A DNA stretch of 37,134 bases. Source: Thiobacillus sp. 65-29 (lineage in GTDB: Bacteria > Pseudomonadota > Gammaproteobacteria > Burkholderiales > Thiobacillaceae). How positions within the stretch are numbered: position 1 is the stretch's first letter; each line of letters starts with the position of its first letter. The DNA is taken from NCBI GenBank assembly GCA_001899775.1, contig MKWN01000005.1, positions 1 to 37,134 on the forward strand. Direction: 5' to 3'. Positions 10,274-17,513 of this stretch are shown here, piece by piece. The notes under the pieces were generated by a model, which saw only the letters and a list, made by a program, of their open reading frames with translations, had not been told where the DNA came from and searched no databases. The position numbers and the translations under genes were made by a program.

Positions 10274-10681
10274 TCAGGCCATCGCTAAAATTTGCCGCAT
10301 ATCAAGTTCTCCGCGTTCATGCATTGCTGACCAGCGCAGCGCCTTGGGGTCATTGTTGAGCAGACGAAGGAAGTAGCGCGTGAGTTTAGGCAGATACTCT
10401 TTTGGCACTTGCGATAGTTTTTCATACAGGTCGCGTTGCAGCGGCGAATAACCGACGCCAGTTATAAGCCAATCAATGCTGATATTCAGGTCTTGAGCAA
10501 CCAAGAGCAGCGTGTAGCTGTTGCGGGGTATGGCGCCGCCTATCAGCCAACGCTATGCCGTGCGCGCCTTGCGCCCTGTGGCAGCCACCAGGCGATTGAT
10601 TTTCTCTTGGGTGTCGGTAATGCCGCGATGCTTGAAAGCCTCGTTCAAACGCTCGGCAAAGGTAGAATTGGCAGCAGCCAT
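10274..10681 (-). pseudogene. CI-like phage repressor/regulator interrupted by an amber codon
   Basis: Read from the ATG at 10681, the frame gives a 135-aa protein. It starts MAAANSTFAERLNEAFKHRG with a helix-turn-helix of the bacteriophage CI-repressor type, followed by LVAQDLNISIDWLITGVGY, where the DWLxTG motif is typical of that family. Codon 43 is TAG (10553-10555 on the + strand), inside the helix-turn-helix between ARTA and RWLIGG, where Tyr or another residue is expected. The frame is intact on both sides, so one base change explains the break. The remaining 3' part can only start from weak internal codons. It is most simply a pseudogene; suppression or a sequencing error is possible. 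Confidence 0.75.
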
Positions 10682-10763
10682 GATCGTGTTCTCCAGTAAC
10701 GCGATTGCGGTCAGGGGCTTCCAGGTGTTGACGCACTTGGACGGCCCCGCTAATCCAACAGGG

Positions 10764-10791
10764 TGTCGGACGTTTTTATCCTACGCCGACA
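10764..10791. promoter_or_regulatory. Operator-like inverted repeat upstream of the interrupted regulator
   Basis: TGTCGG (10764-10769) and CCGACA (10786-10791) form an inverted repeat around an AT-rich centre (TTTTTATCC). It lies about 80-110 bp upstream of the regulator ATG on the minus strand, in the only untranslated gap at this end of the element. This position suits an autoregulatory operator; no direct evidence supports binding. Confidence 0.3.
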
Positions 10792-10835
10792 TGCGCCGAA
10801 AGAAAACCTCCCCGTCAGAATCGACGCAGCGCGCT

Positions 10836-11216
10836 TTATTTCTGCCCGTCGATACCATCATCCCAACCCAATGCATTTAACGCCGCCAGGACGTACTGCG
10901 GGTGCTGCAGCATGGCGGCAGCAAGGCGGGCTGTTTGCAGGCTTGGGAACGTGGCGCACAGGTAAGGTTCAGGGTTTGCCAGCGCGCGGTCGGCAGCGCG
11001 TGCAAAGATTCTGAAGCGGGCGGATTTCGGGAGTCGTTGCGCAGCGCCGGTGCAGCGCATGCAGATGGTGACCGCGCCATGCGTGCGGTTGTCGTTGCTG
11101 CTTGCCGTGAACACCAGCCCGGCCGTACTTGGTCGGATCGGCAGGCCACAGGCCGGACAGCGAAAAAGAAGACGCTCAGCAATGCCGAAAGGACCAGGCA
11201 CGTCCGGGCGCGTCAT
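10836..11216 (-). CDS. Zinc-ribbon protein of the element, unknown role
   Basis: From the ATG at 11216 the protein is 126 aa; the frame is open upstream to 11312, but the earlier starts are not better supported. Two CXXC pairs (FRCPACG and ICMRC) spaced about 30 residues apart suggest one zinc ribbon. This resembles the phage Ogr/Delta late-gene activators in size and position, but those have a different Cys spacing, so I do not assign that function. The C-terminal half is Ala-rich and helical (LQTARLAAAMLQHPQYVLAAL). Confidence 0.6.
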   Translation of the reverse strand: MTRPDVPGPFGIAERLLFRCPACGLPIRPSTAGLVFTASSNDNRTHGAVTICMRCTGAAQRLPKSARFRIFARAADRALANPEPYLCATFPSLQTARLAAAMLQHPQYVLAALNALGWDDGIDGQK

Positions 11217-11331
11217 GGGTAAAGGCTCAGCCGCGCATTTACCCCCGGTGGGCCGCATGGGTGTGGTACCAGGGTTTCCCCTGGCCGGTGCGCGCTTATG
11301 CAGGCCCTCCATCTCAGCGCGCCCCGGTGAT

Positions 11332-11922
11332 TCAGTTCAGGCCATGCAACCGCTGCACGGCCAGCTTGATGGGCTCGATCTTTTCCGCCAGCAGCTTGTC
11401 CAGATCGGCGGGGCGCTCGGCTTCCAGCAGGCCCTCAAGCTCGAGAACGGCCTCAGAGACACTGGCACACACGTCGGCGATTTCTAACGCATTACTGGAT
11501 GTGCGCTTCAGGGGCCCCATGAACGTCCTCTCGGTGAACTCGGTCGACTGGAAAGAGTCCCTGGCCTTGGCAGCGAGGTTACGCAACTGGGTGATTGCCT
11601 GGCCGATTCGAGGATCGGCCAGACGACGCAGCTTGCCCCGCAGCTTGTCGCCAGTGAAGGGCGTGATGCCCGGATCAATCTGACGCAGCTCCTGTCGGGT
11701 GGCGTTGAGCTCCGCTTCGAGCTCGGCGATCCTTTGCACCAGGGCGGGCCGCACGTTGGCCAAGGCCGCGGTGCGCTTGGTTTCATCGCGCTCGAATTCG
11801 GCCAGCCGCACCAGGAGCTTGGCGCGCTCGGCTTCGTTCTTGTCCTGGGCGGCTTCCTTCAGGCTGTCAAGCACGCCGCCAGAGCTGAGCAGTTCGACCG
11901 CTTCGTTCAAGTTCGTCGTCAT
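11332..11922 (-). CDS. Coiled-coil protein next to the capsid gene, possible scaffold
   Basis: A 196-aa protein with a long charged helical region (about 20-90; AELEAELNATRQELRQID) and a helical C terminus rich in Leu/Glu. It starts 3 bp after the capsid stop codon with a GAGGG ribosome-binding site, so the two should be made together. I recognise no family. Its size, helicity and coupling to a capsid gene that lacks a scaffold (delta) domain make a scaffolding or capsid-size role an attractive inference, nothing more. Confidence 0.65.
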   Translation of the reverse strand: MTTNLNEAVELLSSGGVLDSLKEAAQDKNEAERAKLLVRLAEFERDETKRTAALANVRPALVQRIAELEAELNATRQELRQIDPGITPFTGDKLRGKLRRLADPRIGQAITQLRNLAAKARDSFQSTEFTERTFMGPLKRTSSNALEIADVCASVSEAVLELEGLLEAERPADLDKLLAEKIEPIKLAVQRLHGLN

Positions 11923-11925
11923 AGA

Positions 11926-12876
11926 TCAGGCCCTCACTGCGGTGGTGACGAAATGCGATTTCGTCGCGCTGGCGTTCGGCGGGGTGACCGGCGCACTGAG
12001 CGCCGGCATGCCGTCCATCCGAAAAACCAGCTTGAACGCGGTGATGTCTCGGTCGAACCACAAGTGCATCGAGCCATTGAGTTGCGGCGTCTTGGTCGCG
12101 GCAACGTAGTACCGCATATCCGCAAGGATCAGGTCGCCAGGTGTTCCCGGCGCCGCGCATGAATCGGTGGTAACGACCGGCAACCCCGCCAGGGTGCGGG
12201 TGGCGCCGTCCCAGGTGCCCAGCATGATGATCTTCGAGTAGGCAGACGGGTTCGCAAGCCAGACAGAATCCATCGGGCTCAGGCTGCGATCCAGCATGTG
12301 GGAAATGTTCGCTTCGACGATGCTGCCCGCTGCCTGGCCGCCTTCCTTGTCGACGGTGATGAGCGCATCGCTGTTGCGAATCCCGAGCGGCCGGGCCACG
12401 CCGGGGCCGTTCACTATGGAGTCATTCACCTTCAACGTGACGGCGGTTTGCAGGGCGAGCGGAAGCCATGCCGCCAGGGCGGCCGAGTCATCAAGCAGTT
12501 CGTCGGTGACCGGCACCAGCGCGACCAGCTTCTTGAGCTGGAAGCGGTCCATGTCGAGCTTCGGCTTACGTTGCGGGAGCTCGCCCCCTTCCCCCTCCCA
12601 GGCGGCGATGACGCCATCGCTGCCATACGGGGTTGCGGTGTCGAGCGGGAGCTCGATGGAGTTGCCGCGAGTGATGGGCACCTCACGACACAACGGCAGC
12701 AGCGCGCCCGTGGCAGGCATGAGAATGGCCTCGGCGGCGTCGACCGGCACGGCGTACCCGCCGGACGGACCATCCACTGTCGAGCCAAAGCTCGTGGCGA
12801 GCGCCATCGGTGCACGAATCCGCACCTCGTAGGCGATCGCCGCAATGCGGGTTTGTTGGGCTGCAGTCAGGTTCAT
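11926..12876 (-). CDS. HK97-fold major capsid protein, short form
   Basis: A 316-aa protein of the Phage_capsid family. The N-terminal arm leads into PSGGYAVPVDAAEAILMP, then the E-loop/spine region with AAWEGEGGELPQRKPKLDMD, and LVALVPVTDELLDDSA, followed by NDSIVNGPGVARPLGIRNS. This order is the standard one for HK97 gp5-type shells. The usual N-terminal delta (scaffold) domain of about 100 residues that a protease removes is missing, and no protease gene lies upstream. The ATG overlaps the stop of the preceding gene by 4 bp. It forms, or once formed, an icosahedral shell; whether that shell serves the element or interferes with a helper is open. Confidence 0.85.
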   Translation of the reverse strand: MNLTAAQQTRIAAIAYEVRIRAPMALATSFGSTVDGPSGGYAVPVDAAEAILMPATGALLPLCREVPITRGNSIELPLDTATPYGSDGVIAAWEGEGGELPQRKPKLDMDRFQLKKLVALVPVTDELLDDSAALAAWLPLALQTAVTLKVNDSIVNGPGVARPLGIRNSDALITVDKEGGQAAGSIVEANISHMLDRSLSPMDSVWLANPSAYSKIIMLGTWDGATRTLAGLPVVTTDSCAAPGTPGDLILADMRYYVAATKTPQLNGSMHLWFDRDITAFKLVFRMDGMPALSAPVTPPNASATKSHFVTTAVRA

Positions 12877-13304
12877 GTCGTTTGCTCCTTGTGTGTGGTG
12901 GAGCCTTCATCTTGGGCGTGGTCGTGTGCAATTGGCAGAGCCCGATTGCACGAAAACAGCAGGTCATGAATGCGGCGTTTCTTGGGCATTTCGCCGCCCA
13001 TGTCGTCCGATGCCTGGCATGCGAAAAAGTACGCGCGCCGCAATGGCGTCGCATCGGCTGGCGGCTCAGCAAGGTGGCGCTGCTGCGGCCAGACCCGCGC
13101 ATAGAACTCGTGCAACGCCTCGGCCAGCACGCGCGGGCTTCCCACCAAGCGATGCGCATCACGGATGGCCCCATCCCGCCTGGCTCGCGCTTGGTCACGG
13201 TCGAGCCGAGAATGCAGCGCATCAAGCACCCGCGCCTGAGCGGCCGCGTCTACCCCAGCGAGGGATAGCGCGACGCGGGCGGCGTGCTGATAGCGTTCGA
13301 TCAC
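12873..13304 (-). CDS. Unknown protein between small terminase and capsid genes
   Basis: A 143-aa protein starting at a GTG, with no recognised domain. The N-terminal half is helical and rich in Ala/Arg (AQARVLDALHSRLDRDQARA); the C terminus is His/Asp/Thr-rich. In complete HK97-like phages this position holds the large terminase, portal and protease genes; none of their motifs is visible. The stop overlaps the capsid start (ATGA), so the gene is translated in step with capsid. Confidence 0.6.
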   Translation of the reverse strand: MIERYQHAARVALSLAGVDAAAQARVLDALHSRLDRDQARARRDGAIRDAHRLVGSPRVLAEALHEFYARVWPQQRHLAEPPADATPLRRAYFFACQASDDMGGEMPKKRRIHDLLFSCNRALPIAHDHAQDEGSTTHKEQTT

Positions 13305-13340
13305 CTGGTGAGCCTTGTACGGTGCGACTTATTCGGCGGC

Positions 13341-13844
13341 TTATTCCAGAAGCGCGGCAGCGGCGATGTCGGAAGCCTCGGCTTCCAGATCGTCCAGCGT
13401 CATCGACGCAGCAATGTTGCGGGCCTTGGCAACCTCGCGGGCGATGGTTTCAATGTCATCCATCGTCAGGTTCTGATTGCGCCGCCGGATCGCACCGGGA
13501 ATCGCGTCCAGGATCGCCGCCGCCCGCGCGCCCGCCGCCGCCAGCACCTCCTCCAGCAGATACGTCGGTGCCAGCTCGCGCCGCGTGATGGCGTTCTGCA
13601 TGGCGATTTTGTCCGCCTGTTCCCTCGCCAGCCGCGCCCGCTCGGTCGCCAGATCAAGGTCGCCATTGGTCGCCCGGCCTGCCGCGATCTCGCGCACGTG
13701 GGCACAGTAGTCCAGCAGCCATACCCCGGCAGCATCGCCGTCCTTCAGCACCCCGCGTGCGATCAGATCGGAAACCGTTTGCTGAGTAACACCTATCAGC
13801 TCGCCAAATTCTTGCTGGCTTGATTGCAAAGACAGATCAAACAT
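13341..13844 (-). CDS. Nu1-like terminase small subunit / DNA-packaging protein
   Basis: A 167-aa protein. The N terminus has a winged helix-turn-helix like lambda Nu1 (FGELIGVTQQTVSDLIARGV), then a charged helix (DLATERARLAREQADKIAMQ) ending in RRELAPTYLLEEVLAAAGAR, a pattern shared by Nu1/DUF1441-type proteins. These bind the cos or pac site and recruit the large terminase. A GTG at 13847 is an alternative start; the ATG at 13844 sits better behind the GGGGGG ribosome-binding site. No large terminase follows, so packaging would need that of a helper phage. Confidence 0.75.
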   Translation of the reverse strand: MFDLSLQSSQQEFGELIGVTQQTVSDLIARGVLKDGDAAGVWLLDYCAHVREIAAGRATNGDLDLATERARLAREQADKIAMQNAITRRELAPTYLLEEVLAAAGARAAAILDAIPGAIRRRNQNLTMDDIETIAREVAKARNIAASMTLDDLEAEASDIAAAALLE

Positions 13845-14257
13845 CACTTACACCCCCCTGATAAAAATTTCATAACTAGAGAAAGCGCGCGGTCCTTTGG
13901 CGCCGTGCTGAAACCTCCCCAGTAGGACCCAAGAATGGTGCAGCGTGAATACACTCGGCTGTCAGTCGTCACCCAACCAACAAACGTCAACCCGACTGTC
14001 AACACCACCAACGCCCAGCCTCTAGCCAAGCGCCGCACTCCGTCGGCCGCGTGCCTGGGTAAACCGTATAGGACCCCCACACCAAAGCGGGGAGTGGGCA
14101 GCACGCGCACTCGTGAGCTACTCCCTAACGAATTTGTCGAATAAGTCGAAAGACCTGAGTTGTTCGAGTCTTTCGACTTTTTCGTTAGGTGATTCCGCTT
14201 GCGTGCACAGCGCGTTGATAGAAAAGAAAAAGTGTTCTCAGTTGGTTTCATGGCGAA
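13845..14257. other. Non-coding gap between the replication and head cassettes
   Basis: About 410 bp without a convincing gene. It contains the nested palindrome described separately, an AT-rich stretch just before the small-terminase gene (about 13855-13885) that may hold its promoter, and a patchy GC-rich part. A minus-strand ORF of 135 codons crosses it, but it runs through the palindrome and has no good ribosome-binding site. Its position before a small terminase fits a packaging (cos/pac) site or late promoter. Confidence 0.5.
14124..14189. repeat. Nested palindrome (two-tier inverted repeat)
   Basis: Outer arms CCTAACGAA (14124-14132) and TTCGTTAGG (14181-14189) are perfect 9-bp complements. 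Inner arms AAGTCGAAAGAC (14143-14154) and GTCTTTCGACTT (14168-14179) are perfect 12-bp complements with a 13-base loop. The spacers between the tiers are unequal (10 and 1 bases). There is no T-run, so it is not a standard terminator. It is a candidate packaging signal, protein-binding site or single-strand replication site. Confidence 0.7.
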
Positions 14258-15862
14258 TCACTCGGCTTTGTCGAAGCACTTGGGGTTGACCCGGTAGCAC
14301 ACGGAAGGGGGCGCGCCCCGATTGATCTCCTTGAACTCGCGCAGCACCTCACGCTGCACTAGGCGTTCGGCCGCCTTGATGAGACGGTCGACGGAGCGGA
14401 AGCGGCCTTCCATCGCCTTCTGGCAGGTGCTGCGCTTGAATGACGTCAGCCGGTGCGCCTTGGCCCACTTCAGGATGGCGGCTGCGTCACCGTCGACGCT
14501 ATCGGCACCCAGCAGGCCGAATGCTTCATGCGCGTGCGGCACCAGCAGCCGACACAGATCCACCGCGCGTTCTACTGCACGATGGCTCACCACTTCCGCA
14601 CCAAGCCCGACGTCTGCCACTTCAAGCAGCCCGGCGATGCGCGCCGCCGCGCCGGGCAGCTTCGAGGTCCAGTCGGTGATGGCTTCGAACTTGCCTCCGT
14701 CGCCCTGGCCTTGCTCGATCTCGTCGGCGAAGTCCAGCCACAGCTCGCGCGCTGGATCGGTGAACGGAATCACCTTGGGCGCTACCGGGATCAACGAGCG
14801 GCCGGCGAGCAGGTCGAATAGGCCCTGGTCGTATGCGCGCGCAACTGTCGCAGGAATCGCCACGCGCCGCCGCACGTCACGCTTGCCGACGTTGCTCTCT
14901 GGGATGGCGTACAGAAAACGCGCGAGCAGGCCGGAGTCGCGGAAGCGACGGCCGCTTGCCACGTCGGCGAGCACGCCGGGTTGCAGCGCAAGGCCGAAGC
15001 TGAGCGACGGCCGCTCCAGATACGCCTCGCGGTCGGCACGGTCGACGCGGACGGGACTGCCGGCGTGCCCCTGTAGGAACACGTCGAGCGACGCCTGTCC
15101 GCCGGAATACAGGCCGGCCATCACCAGGAATATCCCGGCCTCGTCGGTGAGCACTGCCATGCGTTCGCCCTGCTTCACCAGCAGGGTTTGCAGCGTCTCC
15201 GCCGTGGTGTCTCCGGTAAACAACTTCGGCGGGAATTGCTCGGCGGGCATGTCCTGTTCTTCCTGGCCGATCTCGTCGCGCAGCCGCTGCCGAGTCTTGT
15301 CGTCGTCCGCGTTGGCCGCGTCCTTCGTCAGCTTGGCGATGCGCTGCTTGGCGACAGCGCGTGCTGCATTAACTCGCGCGATCTCGCGCCGCAGCCGGTC
15401 GCGTTCGAGCTTTTCCCATCGCAGCAGCGGCGCGATCAGCGCGTTGATCACGGCTGTCTTGCGGCTCCCGCTCGGCATCGCCGTGAGCGTCCACAGGGCC
15501 AGCGGCTCGGTGTAGTCATCGCCATAGGGTGCGACTTCCACCTGGCGCTGCAGGCAGGTTGCCAACACCGCGAGCGACAGCAGCGTCGACATTGCCTCCG
15601 GTGTCTGGGTCGAGTCGGCGACCGCGTGTGCCATGTCGCCGAGCCATCCGGGCAGCAGCGCGGCAGGAATCGCCGGCACGCGGATCGAGCCGGGCAGCAT
15701 GGGGTCGGGCCACTCCGGTTCCGGCGCGCCAGAATCGCCCAGGCGCGACGATCTCGGCGCGGTTGGGGATTGGGTATGTACCGGCACCGCAGCGGCCACG
15801 GATTTGCGCACGGCATCGGCGCCGGCGACGGCGGCCAGGTCGTTCATGTCTGTGCCGTTCAT
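14258..15862 (-). CDS. DUF3987-type helicase-like replication protein
   Basis: A 534-aa protein. Residues 50-95 hold the DUF3987 entry motif (WPDPMLPGSI ... LPGWLGDMAHAVADS), followed by a P-loop-like TAMPSGSRKTAV (Lys135-Thr136), where the Gly before Lys is Arg. Later come a charged helical insert and the Walker-B-like VLTDEAGIFLVMAGLYSGG. Such proteins accompany Toprim primases in satellites and islands and probably act as the replicative helicase. The C-terminal 80 residues look like a winged helix (ILKWAKAHRLTSFKRSTCQK). The ATG overlaps the primase stop (ATGA), with GGGGAGGTG as ribosome-binding site. An earlier in-frame start would overlap the primase gene by about 480 bp and is unlikely. 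Confidence 0.85.
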   Translation of the reverse strand: MNGTDMNDLAAVAGADAVRKSVAAAVPVHTQSPTAPRSSRLGDSGAPEPEWPDPMLPGSIRVPAIPAALLPGWLGDMAHAVADSTQTPEAMSTLLSLAVLATCLQRQVEVAPYGDDYTEPLALWTLTAMPSGSRKTAVINALIAPLLRWEKLERDRLRREIARVNAARAVAKQRIAKLTKDAANADDDKTRQRLRDEIGQEEQDMPAEQFPPKLFTGDTTAETLQTLLVKQGERMAVLTDEAGIFLVMAGLYSGGQASLDVFLQGHAGSPVRVDRADREAYLERPSLSFGLALQPGVLADVASGRRFRDSGLLARFLYAIPESNVGKRDVRRRVAIPATVARAYDQGLFDLLAGRSLIPVAPKVIPFTDPARELWLDFADEIEQGQGDGGKFEAITDWTSKLPGAAARIAGLLEVADVGLGAEVVSHRAVERAVDLCRLLVPHAHEAFGLLGADSVDGDAAAILKWAKAHRLTSFKRSTCQKAMEGRFRSVDRLIKAAERLVQREVLREFKEINRGAPPSVCYRVNPKCFDKAE

Positions 15863-16782
15863 TTGCGCACCTCCCCGAACAGCGGCCGCGCCACGAATCC
15901 GCCCACCAGCATCGCGGCCTCGGTCGCGCAGGTCAGCCCAGGATTGCCGGACGTCTCGGAATCGTCGTCGGCGATCAGGATGATTCTGGTTCGCGGGTTG
16001 TTGAACGCCAGGTGCCGCGCGACTTCCTTCAGATTGCCGGCGTTGAAGGCCGCGGCTGTGGCGTAGCCGGTGGCCTCGTACACGGTGGCAGCGGTGGCGT
16101 AGCCCTCGGCGACGCAGATCGTGCCGGCCGGCTTGCCAATGGCGAAGTAGCAGCCCTTGATTCGGCCCCCGGTCAGGAACCGCTTGGAGCCGTCTGGCCC
16201 GATCAACTGCAGGGTGTGCATCACGCCGTCGCGCCGCGCGGGGATCAAGAGCTGTTCGCGTATCTGCCGGATGCCCCAGGCCTTGACCTGCTTCCTCTGC
16301 AGGTACGGGTGCGCCGGATCGGCTGGCCGCGATGCCTTCCACATCCTTGCGGCCTTGGCCCTGGCTTCCTCGTGAACCTTCTTTTGTGCCGCTCCGCGCT
16401 CGTATTGAATCTGACGCATGCGCTCCTGCAGCTCGCGCCGCTCCTGCCAGTTGATCTTGCGCGCGTCGGCATCGCGCCAGGCGTGTGTTTCACCTGTACG
16501 CCACGATCCAACAGCACCATGCGGGATAGGGTCCAGGTGCAGCGCATACCATCCGTTTTTTGAACCGGGCTTGTCGCCCTCGACGCGGTATCGGTGTATG
16601 CGGCCATCTGCCACCGGAACATCCTTGACCGGTCCCAGACCCAGCATGCGCATGAATTCGAGCAGCCGCTGTTCTACGCCTTGCGCGATCTCTGGATATT
16701 GCCTAGTATTTGCGCAGTAGTTTTTTGAAGCCGCCCCGTCGCTCCCCAGCTCGCGGGCGGCTTTTTCTTTGTCCTGGCTCAT
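15859..16782 (-). CDS. Toprim-domain DNA primase of the element
   Basis: A 307-aa protein. The middle is a charged helical linker (WQERRELQERMRQIQYERGA); the C-terminal half is a Toprim domain with Glu226 in CVAEGYATAATVYEATGY and Asp272-Asp-Asp274 in IILIADDDSETSGN. This half matches the primases of P4-like and conjugative elements. The N-terminal zinc finger of full primases is absent; the zinc-binding protein encoded just upstream could supply it. The ATG at 16782 overlaps the upstream stop (ATGA) behind GAAGGGGA; the longer frame to 16974 would overlap that gene heavily. Confidence 0.85.
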   Translation of the reverse strand: MSQDKEKAARELGSDGAASKNYCANTRQYPEIAQGVEQRLLEFMRMLGLGPVKDVPVADGRIHRYRVEGDKPGSKNGWYALHLDPIPHGAVGSWRTGETHAWRDADARKINWQERRELQERMRQIQYERGAAQKKVHEEARAKAARMWKASRPADPAHPYLQRKQVKAWGIRQIREQLLIPARRDGVMHTLQLIGPDGSKRFLTGGRIKGCYFAIGKPAGTICVAEGYATAATVYEATGYATAAAFNAGNLKEVARHLAFNNPRTRIILIADDDSETSGNPGLTCATEAAMLVGGFVARPLFGEVRK

Positions 16783-17132
16783 GCGTTCCCCTTCGCTGGC
16801 GATGCCAGCAGCAGGCCGTCTGACGCGGCTTCGCGCGCCTCTTGCACCAGGTGCGCAGGCATCCGGCCGCCATCGCGGCGAATTGCTGCAGAACAAACCC
16901 CGCAGAAGAGCCACGCCGTGGTGAACACCCGCCCGGCAGGATCGCCGTGTTTGACACGCCCGACAGCGCGCCATTTGCGGGCGCGTGTGAAAGGCTTATT
17001 GCAGCAGCCGCAACGCTTTCCGTAGCCGCTTGCAATGAGGTCCTTTGCAACAGCTTGGGAAACCTCTCCCTGCAGCGGGAGCTGCATCAGCAGCGCGTCG
17101 GCGTGGGTGCCTGATTTTGCGGTGTACATCAT
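16779..17132 (-). CDS. Zinc-finger protein coupled to primase
   Basis: A 117-aa protein with two CXXC pairs (Cys41-Cys44 in KRCGCCNKPF and Cys77-Cys80 in LFCGVC) that should bind one zinc ion. The N-terminal part is helical (GEVSQAVAKDLIASGYG). Its start and stop both overlap neighbours by 4 bp, placing it between the 76-aa protein and the primase. A role as the detached zinc-binding part of the primase, or as a regulator, is inference from this position. Confidence 0.65.
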   Translation of the reverse strand: MMYTAKSGTHADALLMQLPLQGEVSQAVAKDLIASGYGKRCGCCNKPFTRARKWRAVGRVKHGDPAGRVFTTAWLFCGVCSAAIRRDGGRMPAHLVQEAREAASDGLLLASPAKGNA

Positions 17133-17359
17133 GACGCCGCCTTTTGGCCGATGGCCACGGCCGCCAGCTTGAAGCGGCCAGGGTGAAAGCGCAGGCGGCC
17201 AGCGACCACGATCAGAGCCCCATGCTCGACCAGGGCGTCCCGATTGCCCCGCAAGTACCAGCGGATAGACTGCTGCGTGGGGAAGGTGTTGTGCACGCTG
17301 GCATGCAGCGTTTCGAGGTCTACAAACTCGTCGAGCGAGGGAAGTTCGGCTTCAATCAT
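17129..17359 (-). CDS. Small DNA-binding-like protein, first gene of replication cassette
   Basis: From the ATG at 17359 the protein is 76 aa, with an ideal ribosome-binding site (AAAGGAG, 6 bases before ATG). An upstream ATG at 17428 would add 23 residues, but it lies inside the stem of a 53-bp repeat and has no Shine-Dalgarno sequence, so I prefer the shorter form. The region TFPTQQSIRWYLRGNRDALV followed by a short beta-like wing (IVVAGRLRFHPGRF) suggests a winged helix-turn-helix. Similar small proteins open the primase operons of islands and may act as excisionase or replication regulator; this is inference. Confidence 0.65.
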   Translation of the reverse strand: MIEAELPSLDEFVDLETLHASVHNTFPTQQSIRWYLRGNRDALVEHGALIVVAGRLRFHPGRFKLAAVAIGQKAAS

Positions 17360-17396
17360 CAGAATCTCCTTTAGTTCAAGCGCCTTGGCGAGCGCG

Positions 17397-17449
17397 TGAA
17401 GGTGATTCTGTGTGTTTGTTGCGGACATTATTAGGCAAAAAATGTCCGC
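17397..17449. repeat. 53-bp direct repeat, copy A, with hairpin
   Basis: 49 of 53 bases match copy B at 17498-17550. The right half forms a 9-bp perfect stem: GCGGACATT (17421-17429) with AATGTCCGC (17441-17449), loop ATTAGGCAAAA. It lies in the leader of the replication cassette. Confidence 0.85.
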
Positions 17450-17460
17450 ATGGCGGTTGT

Positions 17461-17513
17461 CACAGAATCACCTTGTTTCATGCACCTTGCGAGTGCATGA
17501 AGGTGATTCTGTG
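17461..17513. repeat. Large two-part inverted repeat in the control region
   Basis: CACAGAATCACCTT (17461-17474) is the perfect complement of AAGGTGATTCTGTG (17500-17513), and inside it CATGCAC (17479-17485) pairs with GTGCATG (17493-17499) around a 7-base loop. The AAGGTGATTCTGTG word occurs again in direct orientation at 17399-17412, so the region holds three copies of a 14-bp motif, two direct and one inverted, as in iteron or operator arrays. Confidence 0.85.

Noticed and set aside
10836-11216. Ogr/Delta late-gene activator
   Set aside because: The two CXXC pairs do not match the Ogr/Delta cysteine spacing as I know it; kept only as a zinc-ribbon protein.
14124-14189. Integron attC site
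   Set aside because: GTTAGGT fits the core-site pattern, but the opposite end (CCCTAAC) breaks the R/Y rule, the spacers are 10 and 1 bases, and there is no integron integrase.
13844-14251. Minus-strand ORF of 135 codons in the gap between helicase and small-terminase genes
   Set aside because: It reads through both arms of the nested palindrome, has no clear ribosome-binding site, and its product has no plausible domain.
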